Shown one piece after another: positions 1 to 8,649 of a DNA stretch of 14,374 nucleotides. Position 1 is the stretch's first letter. Each line of letters starts with the position of its first letter. The notes beneath the pieces were generated by a model. The model saw only the letters and a list, made by a program, of their open reading frames with translations, was not told where the DNA came from and ran no database searches. A program made the translations under genes and the position numbers. Origin of the DNA: CALARM01 sp964431735 (GTDB taxonomy: Bacteria; Vulcanimicrobiota; SpSt-956; JAKJGF01); the NCBI GenBank assembly GCA_964431735.1, contig CAYSLJ010000174.1:1-14374 (forward strand), given 5' to 3'.

Positions 1-2723
1 CTGTAATTGTAAAAGATAAAAATGGTTTACCTTCCTGTGTAACAGGTACGACTAGAGATATAAGTGAAAGAAAAGAACATGAACTGGCCATTGAAAAACG
101 CCATGAAATTGAGGAATTTGTTACCATGTTATCAGGTCGTTTCATCAATCTTGATTTTGATGAAGTTGATCAAGAGATAGTCCGTTCCCTGGAGGAAATT
201 ACAAAATTTTTGAATATTGATACATCTTACATATTACTTTTTTCCCAGGATCTTTCCGTAATTGAAGCTTTATATACAGGAAGCTTTAAGAATGTTAATA
301 TTACGGCAGACTATATTAAAGACTTACCTCTGACAGAAGTTCCTTGGGCTATTAATAAATTTCGTAAAAGCGAGATAATTAAGTTTACCCGGTTTTCTGA
401 ACTTCCTCATGAGGCATATGCTGAAAAAAAATTATGGGAACGTATCGGTATAAAATCTCTTCTTTCCATACCTCTTATTGTCAACAATAGATTAGTCGGT
501 ACCCTTGGATTTGATTCTAAAAAGGAAGAAAAAATTTGGAAAGATGAAGATATTAATTTACTTAAAGTGGTGGCAGGAATTCTCATAAATATTCTGGAGA
601 GGAGAAAAGCAGAAAGACAGAAAAAATTATATACTCAGAATCTGGAATTCCTTTTCAGAACTTCTACAAATTTTGTAGAATTTCCGTCGGAAGGTGATAT
701 TTATTCCTTTATAGCCAGGAGTCTTAAAGAACTGACAGGTGAAGCTTTTGTAAGTGTTAATTCTTACGATACCATATCAAATAAATTAATTCTTCAGGCT
801 ACAGACGGCGACAGAGAAAAGATAAATACAGTGGAAAAACTTATTGGTAAGACCTTTAAAGGTATGACCTTTCCTGTAGATGAAGAGGCTAAAAATCAGC
901 TTGTAAGCGGAAAACTCCTCAAAATAAAGGGAGGACTTTATGAATTTTCTTTTAAAACCATTTCTCTGGAACTGGCTAAAAAATTTGAACATGATTTTAA
1001 TATGGGAAACATATATACCATTGGTTTTACCAGAAAAGGTGAGCTTTTCGGCAATGTATCAATAGTTACGGGAAAAGGTAGAACTTTTAAACATCAGGAT
1101 ATTATTGAAACCTTTATTAACCAGGCATCTGTCGCACTTCATCGTAAACATGTAGAAGAAGAATTAATAGCTGCAAAAGAAAAAGCTGAAATAGCAAATA
1201 ATGCCAAAAGTGAATTTTTAGCAAATATAAGTCATGAAATCAGAACTCCTCTTAATGGTGTAATGGGTATGCTTGAACTACTTTCAGATACTGAAATAAC
1301 TCCCGGACAGGAGAAGTTTATTGAAATAGCAAAAAATTCTGCCACTTCTTTACTATACGTAATAAACGATATCCTGGATTTTTCAAAGATTGAAGCAGGT
1401 AAATTAGCCTTTCAGCCTGTAGAATTTGATCTCAGAATGATAATAAAAAAGGTAGAAGATATTTTTTCTTTAAAAGCTTTTGAAAAGGATCTTCGTTTTA
1501 ACTGTTTTATAAAGGAGAATATTTCCTTTTTATTCTCCGGTGATGAATTAAGACTCAGGCAAATTCTGTACAATCTTGTAAGTAATGCAATTAAATTTAC
1601 TGAAAAAGGAGAGGTCTCTCTTCAGGTTACTCTGGAAGAAGATAATATTGCTCATTCCATATTAAGATTTTCCGTTACAGATACCGGTATAGGTATAGTG
1701 ACAGACAGAAGTAAAAACCTTTTCAAATCTTTTTCTCAAATGGATTCTTCCATAACACGTAAATTTGGTGGCACAGGACTTGGTCTTGCTATTTCAAAGA
1801 ACCTCTGTGAGATGATGGGAGGTAAGATAGGTTTTGAAAGCATTGAAGGTAAAGGTTCTACGTTCTGGTTTACAGTTCCTTTGAAAAAACTTCCGAAAGA
1901 CACTATTATAGTTAAATCTGAAGAGGTCAGTAAAGAACCTGTAGAACTTGAAGATGAAGCAGGAAAGAAAAAAAGAAGTAAAATACGTATACTTCTTGCA
2001 GAAGATAATATTACAAGCAGATACCTGGCAGTAAATATATTACAGAAATATGGGTATCGTATAGATACTGTTTCAAACGGCAGAGAAGTCCTTGAAGCTC
2101 TTGCTAAATGTCATTATAATCTTATACTTATGGATCTTCAGATGCCTGAAATGGATGGTTTTACGGCAACCAGACATATAAGATCAAGAGAGGAAAGAGA
2201 AGGAGGACATATTCCTGTTATTGCAATGACTGCCCATGCAATGAAGGAACACCGTAAGAAATGTTTTGATGCAGGAATGGATGATTATATTGCAAAACCC
2301 ATGGAAGGTAGAGTTATTTTTCAGGCTATTGAAAGAGTATTAAAAAAAATACCTCTCCTTATTAAGGAGGAATTTCCACATCCTGTTGAGAATATAATCT
2401 TCGACAGTAAAGCTTTTTTAGATCGGCTTGATGGAAACTTGCAGCTTTTCAGAAGGACTCTTTCTCTGTCATTAGAAGATATAACCTCTGAAATAATGAA
2501 TTTAACTTCTGCCATAGAAAAAGGTGAACGTAAGAAAATAAAATTTCATGCTCATTCTATAAAAGGGGTTTCATCCAACTTGAGTGCCGGTATGTTGAGA
2601 AATATAGCAGAAAAAATAGAACAGTGTTTTTCTGATAATGAGGGAAAGCTAAAAGAACTGGAAAAAGAACTTTACATAGAGTTTGAAAAATTTAAAGAGA
2701 GATTAAAGGAACTGAATTTCTAG
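1..2723 (+). CDS. Hybrid sensor histidine kinase (PAS-GAF-GAF-HisKA-HATPase-REC-Hpt), 5' truncated by window edge
   Basis: The reading frame is open from base 3, so the gene starts before the window; the ATG at 126 is internal. I number residues from the codon at base 3 (906 visible). Residues 1-30 are the end of a PAS domain with the PAC motif TGTTRDISERK. Two GAF-like regions follow (about 50-195 and 210-385). HisKA carries the phospho-acceptor H411 in NISHEIRTPLNG. HATPase_c has the N box (N528 in LVSNAIKFT), DTGIGI and GTGLGLAIS. A receiver has the acidic pair in LLAEDN, phospho-acceptor D711 in LMDLQMPEMDG and K765 in AKPM. A C-terminal Hpt domain has H851 in HAHSIKG. All phosphorelay residues are present, so an active His-Asp-His relay is expected. 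The two GAF domains suggest a cytoplasmic signal, but the N-terminal sensor part is not visible. The final Hpt output regulator is unknown. The gene probably shares a transcript with the next kinase, 59 bases downstream with no terminator between. Confidence 0.95.
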   Translation, partial: VIVKDKNGLPSCVTGTTRDISERKEHELAIEKRHEIEEFVTMLSGRFINLDFDEVDQEIVRSLEEITKFLNIDTSYILLFSQDLSVIEALYTGSFKNVNITADYIKDLPLTEVPWAINKFRKSEIIKFTRFSELPHEAYAEKKLWERIGIKSLLSIPLIVNNRLVGTLGFDSKKEEKIWKDEDINLLKVVAGILINILERRKAERQKKLYTQNLEFLFRTSTNFVEFPSEGDIYSFIARSLKELTGEAFVSVNSYDTISNKLILQATDGDREKINTVEKLIGKTFKGMTFPVDEEAKNQLVSGKLLKIKGGLYEFSFKTISLELAKKFEHDFNMGNIYTIGFTRKGELFGNVSIVTGKGRTFKHQDIIETFINQASVALHRKHVEEELIAAKEKAEIANNAKSEFLANISHEIRTPLNGVMGMLELLSDTEITPGQEKFIEIAKNSATSLLYVINDILDFSKIEAGKLAFQPVEFDLRMIIKKVEDIFSLKAFEKDLRFNCFIKENISFLFSGDELRLRQILYNLVSNAIKFTEKGEVSLQVTLEEDNIAHSILRFSVTDTGIGIVTDRSKNLFKSFSQMDSSITRKFGGTGLGLAISKNLCEMMGGKIGFESIEGKGSTFWFTVPLKKLPKDTIIVKSEEVSKEPVELEDEAGKKKRSKIRILLAEDNITSRYLAVNILQKYGYRIDTVSNGREVLEALAKCHYNLILMDLQMPEMDGFTATRHIRSREEREGGHIPVIAMTAHAMKEHRKKCFDAGMDDYIAKPMEGRVIFQAIERVLKKIPLLIKEEFPHPVENIIFDSKAFLDRLDGNLQLFRRTLSLSLEDITSEIMNLTSAIEKGERKKIKFHAHSIKGVSSNLSAGMLRNIAEKIEQCFSDNEGKLKELEKELYIEFEKFKERLKELNF

Positions 2724-2782
2724 AGAAATCTTTGAAGCTATGGCTCATATACAAGTGACGATAATATGGAGGAATATATGTT

Positions 2783-5080
2783 ATGAAGAAAATTCTTGTG
2801 ATTGACGATATGAAATCTTTTCGTGAACAGATAGTTTCAATTCTATCTTCCGAAGGATTTGATGTAACAGGAGCAGATGATGGTTTGAAAGGTCTTGAAA
2901 TCGCAAAAGAATATATGCCGGATTTAATTATCTGTGATATTATGATGCCTGAAATTGATGGTTATCAGGTACTTGATAAACTGCGGGAACATCCTGAAAC
3001 ATCAACAATACCTTTTATTTTTACAACTGTTAAATCGGAAAGAGAAGATGTCCGCCAGGGTATGAGCCTCGGCGCAGATGATTATATAACCAAACCTTTT
3101 ACTGCCCAGGAAATTATTGGTACGGTGAAAACAAGACTTTCAAAAATAGATACGTTAAATCAATATTATAGCACTATAGCAGAACAGGTCACAAAAGAAA
3201 GGCTTCAATATCTTCTTTCTACATGTCCTGCAGTAATTTATAGTTGCAATCCTTATGATTACAATAAATTTACCTATATAAGCAATAATATTATAACATT
3301 GTTAGGTTATACTCCTGAAGAGTTTGTAGAGGGAAAGGATTTCTGGCATAATCATATTCATGTATCAGATCTTCCGGGAGTTTTATCCGAATTATCCCAT
3401 ATGAAAGATCAGGCTGTCTGTACAATAGAATACCGTTTTTTATGTAAAAACGGAACTTATCGATGGATTTACGATGAAAGGAGGTTGATTGTAGACAGGG
3501 AAGGAAATCCTGTTGATATAGCAGGTTCATGGCTTGATATTACTGAAAAAAAGACAGCAGAAGAAGAGCGACTCCGTCTTTCTACAGCTATAGAACAATC
3601 TGTGGAAAGTATTGTCATAACTGATACATCAGGGAATATACAGTATATTAATCCGGCTTTTGAAATACTCAGCGGTTACACCAGAGATGAAGCCGTAAGC
3701 CAGAATTGCAGGATCTTTAAGAGCAATAAACATGACATGGAATTTTATAAAAAGATATGGAATACCATATCAGAAGGAAATGTATGGAAAGGTCTTTTAG
3801 TAAATAAAAAGAAAGATGGCACTTTTTATGATATAAAAACTACTATTTCCCCTGTAAAAGACATGGCAGGAAATATTATCAATTATGTGGCTGTAATGTA
3901 TGATATTACAGGTGAATTAAAAATGGAAAAACAGCTCAGACAGGCTCAGAAAATGGAAGCAGTCGGAACGCTTGCCAGCGGTATAGCTCATGATTTCAAC
4001 AATGTCCTCGCAATAATCATCGGTTATGCAGAAATGGCTTTATATAAGCCCAAGAGTATAACATCTAAAAAATATTATCTGGAACAGATTCTTAACTCGG
4101 CACATAAAGCTAAAGATCTTATAGTGCAGATTTTATCATTCAGCCGTTCCAGAGAGGAAGATGTCAGACCTGTAAAAGTCAGTTCTATTATCAGGGAAAG
4201 TCTGAAATTGTTGAAACCTACCCTGCAGGAAAATATCAAAATCAGAAAGAATTTAGAAGCCAAATCAGATATAGTTATAGCTGATCCTACTCAGATAAAT
4301 CAGATAATCATGAATCTCTGTTCAAATTCAGTTTATGCTATGATTGAGAGCGGCGGAGTTCTTGAAATAGGTCTTACGGACGTTACGCTGAATTCTTACG
4401 ATGTGGCATCTTATAAAGATCTTCCTTCAGGGCCCTATGTAAAGTTAACTGTAAGTGATACCGGTCATGGTATGACTCAGGAAATAGTAGAAAGAATTTT
4501 CGAACCTTTTTATACTACTAAAGAGAAAGGTGAAGGAACGGGACTAGGCCTTTCCATTGTCCATGGCATCGTAAAAAATCTCAGAGGCGTAATCACCGTA
4601 TACAGTGAACCATGGGTGGGAACTACTTTTGAGATACTTATACCAAGGGTTGAATGTAAGGCAGGTAAAAAAGGTGACGAAATATTTGAAATCCCTGAGG
4701 GAAGCGGTACTATACTGTTTGTTGAAGATGAAGAAAGTATCCACTATATGATGAAAGAAATGATAGAAAGACTCGGATACAATATTGTCTCTACGTTAAA
4801 CAGCACTGAAGGGTTGAAAATATTCAGAGATAACTATAAGGATTTTGATCTTGTTGTTACGGATCAATCCATGCCCGGTATGACCGGTATTGAACTTGGA
4901 AAAGAAATTATAAATATCAGTCCTTCTACACCTGTACTGCTGCTTACAAGTTTTAATGACTTTTTTACCCACGATGCACTTCTCAGTGCAGGTATTAAAA
5001 AATTTCTTGTAAAGCCTGTGAGCTTAAGTGAACTTTCTGAAACAATCAGAATGTTAATTCAAAAAGTAAAGGAAAAATGA
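2783..5080 (+). CDS. Hybrid histidine kinase with receiver domains at both ends (REC-PAS-PAS-HisKA-HATPase-REC)
   Basis: 765 residues. The N-terminal receiver (1-120) has D8/D9, phospho-acceptor D52 in CDIMMPEIDG and K104 in TKPF. The first PAS domain (about 135-257) ends in WLDITEKK. The second (about 265-378) contains the typical CRIFKSNKHD stretch. The dimerisation helix has H403 in SGIAHDFNNVL, the HDFNN type common in PAS-linked kinases. HATPase_c shows N515, DTGHGM and GEGTGLGLSIV. The C-terminal receiver (about 642-762) has D694 in VTDQSMPGM and K744 in LVKP. No transmembrane segment is visible, so the enzyme is probably cytoplasmic and takes its input through the first receiver, possibly from the upstream hybrid kinase; this is inference. 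The start is supported by GGAGGA at 2768-2773, nine bases before the ATG. All catalytic residues are present. No DNA-binding output domain is fused. Confidence 0.96.
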   Translation: MKKILVIDDMKSFREQIVSILSSEGFDVTGADDGLKGLEIAKEYMPDLIICDIMMPEIDGYQVLDKLREHPETSTIPFIFTTVKSEREDVRQGMSLGADDYITKPFTAQEIIGTVKTRLSKIDTLNQYYSTIAEQVTKERLQYLLSTCPAVIYSCNPYDYNKFTYISNNIITLLGYTPEEFVEGKDFWHNHIHVSDLPGVLSELSHMKDQAVCTIEYRFLCKNGTYRWIYDERRLIVDREGNPVDIAGSWLDITEKKTAEEERLRLSTAIEQSVESIVITDTSGNIQYINPAFEILSGYTRDEAVSQNCRIFKSNKHDMEFYKKIWNTISEGNVWKGLLVNKKKDGTFYDIKTTISPVKDMAGNIINYVAVMYDITGELKMEKQLRQAQKMEAVGTLASGIAHDFNNVLAIIIGYAEMALYKPKSITSKKYYLEQILNSAHKAKDLIVQILSFSRSREEDVRPVKVSSIIRESLKLLKPTLQENIKIRKNLEAKSDIVIADPTQINQIIMNLCSNSVYAMIESGGVLEIGLTDVTLNSYDVASYKDLPSGPYVKLTVSDTGHGMTQEIVERIFEPFYTTKEKGEGTGLGLSIVHGIVKNLRGVITVYSEPWVGTTFEILIPRVECKAGKKGDEIFEIPEGSGTILFVEDEESIHYMMKEMIERLGYNIVSTLNSTEGLKIFRDNYKDFDLVVTDQSMPGMTGIELGKEIINISPSTPVLLLTSFNDFFTHDALLSAGIKKFLVKPVSLSELSETIRMLIQKVKEK

Positions 5081-5149
5081 CATAGATTCTTATGAAAAAT
5101 ATGGCTATGATAAAACAGAAATTCATAGAAAATATGTTATAGAGATGTT

Positions 5150-6733
5150 ATGTATATAAGAGAAACAGTATCTAAAAGAAAAAAAGGACCTCCTGTTAAA
5201 TATGTAGAACTTGTAGATAATAAGTGGTGTCCTGAAAAAAGGCTTCCTGAGACTACTGTTATATGTAATTTTGGTAAAGCCCATGAATTGAATGAAAAAG
5301 AGATAAGGAATATAGCCTATAAGTTACTTTCCTATCTGGGAGAACGATCAGAATATGCTCCTGATTTGAAAATAGGAGAAAGTCGTACATGGGGAATTTT
5401 ATATGTCCTGGAAAATCTCTGGAAAAAATTAAAATTAGATGTGTTTTTTAAAACAGAATTAAAGAAACACAGATATGAAGATGTTATAAATAAAGCTATA
5501 ATGGGAATGATTCTGAACAGATTGCAGGAACCGGATTCTGTCCGGGACTGTTATAACTGGTTAAAGGATAAGACCTATTTTAATATTGATATGGAATTTA
5601 CTCTTTATCATCTTTATCGTGCTCTGGATTTTCTGGAAAAACATAAAGAACTGGTAGAGGAGTATTTTCATAGCATAAAAGACGAGAGTAACAGGGCATT
5701 TTTTTACAGTCCCTCTGTGAATTTTCAGGTAAGGGATATGGATGAAGAAAATTTTCTTTCTTATGGATGCTCCGGTTCATATAAGCCTGCAAATAAACAT
5801 ATTCTAACAGGTATTACAACAGATCACACAGGTTTACCTGTTACATATGAAATATTCCCGGAAAACACTGTTGATTTATCTGTTGTAAAAAAGGTATCTG
5901 AAAAGGTAAAAGACTTTGAGTTAAATGATTTTATCTTTGTCCTTCCTCTATTTTTATTAAGTGAGAAACAACTGAAAGAGCTTCAGAGTATGAATATAGA
6001 TTACATAATGACAGGTAAATTACGTTTACTCGAAGAAGATTTGTTATCAGTAAAGGGAGAATTTAAGAAGACAGACACAGGTCTCAGTGTAAGGGATATG
6101 AACTTCACGGGGCATCGCTATGTTCTCTGGGTTGACCCGGAAGATGTAAGAACAGATCGACATATAAGAGAAAAATGGATCTCAAGAATAAAGCTTCTAT
6201 TGTCCGGAATTAATTCCGGTGATAAATCTTCCGATATTATTACAGACCATCCCATAATGAGCAAACTCTGTTGCAGGGATGAAAGAGGTCTGTTAAAACT
6301 GGATGAAGCCAGAATTAAATCGGAAGAAAAATATGACGGTCTTTATTTTGCCAGAACATCAAATACTATACTGACACCTGATGAGATTATTCAATCTTAC
6401 AGAAACCTGAGAACCATTTATGATACCTTTAAATGTGTGAAGACTTTTGTTCAGGTGAGTTCTTTTTACGAAATGTCTGAAACACGTCTTAAGGGACATA
6501 TGCTTCTTTGTTTTATGTCTTATTTCTTTCAGAGATATATAGAGATAAAATCCGGTTCGTCTTGGAACAATATAAGATGTATTTTTGAAAAGATTTATGC
6601 AGTTACCCTTAATATAAATGACAGAGATTTTATACATAGATCGGAATTAAGTCCTGTGATGAATGAGATCCTCAGAAGTTTGAACCTCAAATATCCGGAT
6701 AAAATGTTACATGTTAAGAAATCAGGATCGTAA
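5150..6733 (+). CDS. IS1634-type transposase-derived protein with all three DDE residues apparently replaced
   Basis: 527 residues, intact and full length for IS1634-family (IS4 superfamily) DDE transposases. The scaffold is recognisable. GITTDHTGLPVTYEIFPENT (221-240) matches the usual 'GLxxDxxGxPxxYEVFxGNT' block. LSEKQLKELQSMNIDYIM matches the stretch after the second Asp. YDGLYFARTSN (395-405), YRNLRTIYDTFK (417-428) and LKGHMLLCFMSYFF (447-460) match the C-terminal block. By my hand alignment the first Asp is Y186 (or S187), the second Asp is P266 in VLPLF where VADRG is expected, and the Glu is Y424. Strand transfer should therefore be impossible. I see no terminal inverted repeats on either side. 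A long undamaged frame without catalytic residues suggests a retained, repurposed protein, perhaps DNA-binding; that is inference. The SD is weak (AGAGA at 5141-5145), and it lies 69 bases behind the kinase gene with no terminator, so co-transcription is possible. Confidence 0.8.
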   Translation: MYIRETVSKRKKGPPVKYVELVDNKWCPEKRLPETTVICNFGKAHELNEKEIRNIAYKLLSYLGERSEYAPDLKIGESRTWGILYVLENLWKKLKLDVFFKTELKKHRYEDVINKAIMGMILNRLQEPDSVRDCYNWLKDKTYFNIDMEFTLYHLYRALDFLEKHKELVEEYFHSIKDESNRAFFYSPSVNFQVRDMDEENFLSYGCSGSYKPANKHILTGITTDHTGLPVTYEIFPENTVDLSVVKKVSEKVKDFELNDFIFVLPLFLLSEKQLKELQSMNIDYIMTGKLRLLEEDLLSVKGEFKKTDTGLSVRDMNFTGHRYVLWVDPEDVRTDRHIREKWISRIKLLLSGINSGDKSSDIITDHPIMSKLCCRDERGLLKLDEARIKSEEKYDGLYFARTSNTILTPDEIIQSYRNLRTIYDTFKCVKTFVQVSSFYEMSETRLKGHMLLCFMSYFFQRYIEIKSGSSWNNIRCIFEKIYAVTLNINDRDFIHRSELSPVMNEILRSLNLKYPDKMLHVKKSGS

Positions 6734-6735
6734 TG

Positions 6736-6756
6736 CGTGACACGTTACGCGTCACG
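6736..6756. repeat. Short array of three CGTCACG-type heptamers
   Basis: Three 7-bp units in register (CGTGACA, then CGTTACG, then CGTCACG) begin two bases after the stop codon of the transposase-like gene. The outer parts are self-complementary (CGTGAC with GTCACG). The same heptamer type recurs at 8650-8705. Confidence 0.75.
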
Positions 6757-6765
6757 GGAGGATAG

Positions 6766-6825
6766 AATAGTGAGTAGTGAGTAGAATAAGCGCCACTCAC
6801 TGCTCACCACTCACTATTCACTATT
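6766..6825. repeat. Inverted heptamer repeat, GTGAGTA type
   Basis: The left arm 6766-6784 contains GTGAGTA units. The right side 6794-6825 contains ACTCACT, GCTCACC and ATTCACT units in 7-bp register. Positions 6766-6784 and 6807-6825 are complementary at 17 of 19 positions, so the region could form a hairpin in RNA or single-stranded DNA. It could act as a terminator for the upstream operon, but no clean U-tract follows. Confidence 0.75.
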
Positions 6826-6847
6826 ATTAAAGAAAGAAGTTTTACCT

Positions 6848-6991
6848 TGACAATGTCACATTTAATAAAATAGCTAATTAGCAATTAGCTATTAGTTTTC
6901 CGTTAATAATTAAAGTTAATCGCTAACAGCTAATAACTAAGAACTAAAAACTAATAACTATTTTATCAAAGCAGGTAATATGACAATGTCA
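6848..6991. repeat. Possible miniature element: AT-rich heptamer inverted array flanked by 11-bp direct repeats
   Basis: The 11-mer TGACAATGTCA occurs at 6848-6858 and again, identical and in the same orientation, at 6981-6991. Between them lies an AT-rich array. ATTAGCT-type units run at about 6870-6895, and CTAATAA/CTAAGAA/CTAAAAA units run in 7-bp register at 6922-6960. ATAAAATAG (6865-6873) is the reverse complement of CTATTTTAT (6958-6966). Direct repeats around an inverted-repeat core resemble a miniature element with a target duplication. However, the 11-mer is itself nearly palindromic, so a pair of operators is an alternative. Confidence 0.5.
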
Positions 6992-7012
6992 GGTTACGTT
7001 TAAATACCACCG

Positions 7013-8611
7013 GTGAATCACAATAAATTACCTGTTTTCAGTAGAGAAAAAGCCTTTAATGCAGCAGGAATAATCATGGTAGCTTTAGCCTTAAGCACTG
7101 TTCTCGGGTTTGGCAGAGAAATGGTTATTGCTGCTCTTTTAGGTATTTCTCCGCAGGTAGACGCCTATCTTGCTGCAAGAATAATTCCTATGGATTTTTT
7201 TGAAATGCTTCTTGTGGCATTTAATCTGTCTTTTATACCTATTTTTACCAGGGCTTTAATCTCAGAAGCACCGGAAAAAGCCTGGAGAATGGCCGGCAGT
7301 ATTTTTACTCTCGGATTTATAGTCTGCATAGTCTTTTCCATTGCCGGTATTATTTTTGCTCCCCTGCTTATTTCTATAATAGGATCCGGTTTTTCTCCTC
7401 TCATAAAAAATCTTTCCGTGAGTATTATGAGGTGTATATTTACAGGGCTTGTGTTTTTTTTTATTGCCAAGTTTTTAACAGCTATTCTTCATTCTTACAG
7501 AGAATTTACTGCTCCTGCTTTTTTCGGTTTTACTACAAATACAATTATAATTCTTTCTGTAATTTTGCTGGTTCCTACATGGGGAATAAGCGCTCTTGCC
7601 GCAGGCTGTGTTTTTGCTCTTTTTGTTAACTGTCTTATACAGATACCTGCCTTTTTACCCTATGCAGGAAATCTAAATCTTAATATAGATTTATCCAATC
7701 CTTATGTGAAACAGATGTTTGCTATGATGTGTCTTATACTTATGGGTTCGTCTATGGGAAGGATAAATGAGATTATTTCTCTTCACTTTGCTTCCTCTCT
7801 TTCTCCCGGAAGTGTGGCTGCTCTTAATTATTCATTTAAAATAGTAGGTTTGCCGGTACAGCTTTTTGCCCTTGCCATGAATATAGTTATTTATCCTCTT
7901 ATGTCAGAACATGCTGCAAGGAAGGATTTTAAAAAGTTAAGTTCCGTATGTTCTCTCGGTCTCAGAATGATACTCCTCGGTATGTTACCTGCTGCTACAA
8001 TCCTTATTATTTTACGTATTCCTCTTGTAAGACTCCTTTTTGAGAGAGGTGCTTTTGATGCTTCTGCAACATCCTGTACTTCCGATGCTATGTTTTTTTA
8101 CTCTCTCGGACTTCCTTTTATTGCATGTGTACAGGTTTTATTTTCCTGTTCCTTTGCTCTTCAGGAGACGAAAATTCCTATCATAGCAACAGTGACCGGT
8201 ATCTCAGCCAATTTTATATCCTGTTATATTTTTTTTCATTATACAGACCTGGGCTCCAGAGGTATAGCACTTGCTACTTCTATTTCTACAACGCTGGCTT
8301 TCTGTGTTTTAAGTGTTTATCTTTATAAAAAACTTGGAGGCCTTGAAATAAACAGATTATTATCTTCTCTGATAAAATTATGTATATCTTCTATTTCTAT
8401 GGCTTTTGTTATAATAATTGTTTCTTCGTGGCTGCAAAATTTACTTGATGTGTCTGTACTGCCCAATAAATTCCTTCTTGTAGCATTGTCTCTTTTATCA
8501 GGTGCAGCAGTATTTATCCCTCTTATTCTTTTATTCAGGCTTGAAGAATTATGGATTATTATTGATATTATAAAAAAGAAAATTTCTAAAACAGTGAATG
8601 GTGAAAAGTGA
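7013..8611 (+). CDS. murJ: MurJ/MviN-family lipid flippase (MOP superfamily), divergent
   Basis: 532 residues and strongly hydrophobic, consistent with the 14 membrane segments of MurJ, which flips lipid II across the inner membrane in peptidoglycan synthesis. Diagnostic stretches are STVLGFGREMVIAALLG (28-44), LVRLLFERGAFDASAT (338-353) and FALQETKIPI in the C-terminal half. Compared with E. coli MurJ, the essential arginines are mostly changed. R18 aligns with T29, R52 with F63 and R270 with K276; only R24 is kept (R35). A MurJ paralogue or another envelope-lipid flippase is therefore possible. The start is GTG with no SD. An in-frame TAA at 7001-7003 excludes earlier starts, and the next in-frame ATG (7076) would cut into membrane segment 1. 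The last codons (VNGEK and stop) lie inside a GTGAAAA-type heptamer array. Confidence 0.88.
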   Translation: MNHNKLPVFSREKAFNAAGIIMVALALSTVLGFGREMVIAALLGISPQVDAYLAARIIPMDFFEMLLVAFNLSFIPIFTRALISEAPEKAWRMAGSIFTLGFIVCIVFSIAGIIFAPLLISIIGSGFSPLIKNLSVSIMRCIFTGLVFFFIAKFLTAILHSYREFTAPAFFGFTTNTIIILSVILLVPTWGISALAAGCVFALFVNCLIQIPAFLPYAGNLNLNIDLSNPYVKQMFAMMCLILMGSSMGRINEIISLHFASSLSPGSVAALNYSFKIVGLPVQLFALAMNIVIYPLMSEHAARKDFKKLSSVCSLGLRMILLGMLPAATILIILRIPLVRLLFERGAFDASATSCTSDAMFFYSLGLPFIACVQVLFSCSFALQETKIPIIATVTGISANFISCYIFFHYTDLGSRGIALATSISTTLAFCVLSVYLYKKLGGLEINRLLSSLIKLCISSISMAFVIIIVSSWLQNLLDVSVLPNKFLLVALSLLSGAAVFIPLILLFRLEELWIIIDIIKKKISKTVNGEK

Positions 8612-8644
8612 AGAAGTGAGTAGTGAAAAAATGAAGAGTGAAAT
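8594..8644. repeat. Degenerate GTGAAAA-type heptamer array overlapping the 3' end of murJ
   Basis: Units GTGAATG (8594-8600), GTGAAAA (8601-8607), GTGAAGA (8608-8614), GTGAGTA (8616-8622), GTGAAAA (8623-8629) and GTGAAAT (8638-8644) run mostly at 7-bp steps with occasional one-base slips. The first two and a half units encode the last residues of murJ and supply its TGA stop at 8609-8611. Confidence 0.75.
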
Positions 8645-8649
8645 TTACC

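Noticed and set aside
126..128. ATG at 126 as the start of the first kinase
   Set aside because: The frame is open back to base 3 and encodes the end of a PAS domain (TGTTRDISERK), so this ATG is internal.
6847..6875. TTGACA at 6847-6852 as a -35 element for murJ
   Set aside because: No acceptable -10 lies 16-18 bases downstream, and the hexamer is part of the 11-bp direct repeat.
6736..6960. CRISPR array
   Set aside because: Units are 7 bp, degenerate and contiguous, with no spacers.
6980..7003. Seven-codon frame (MTMSGYV) just before murJ as a leader peptide
   Set aside because: Only a weak AGG precedes it, and the sequence is fully explained by the repeated TGACAATGTCA motif.
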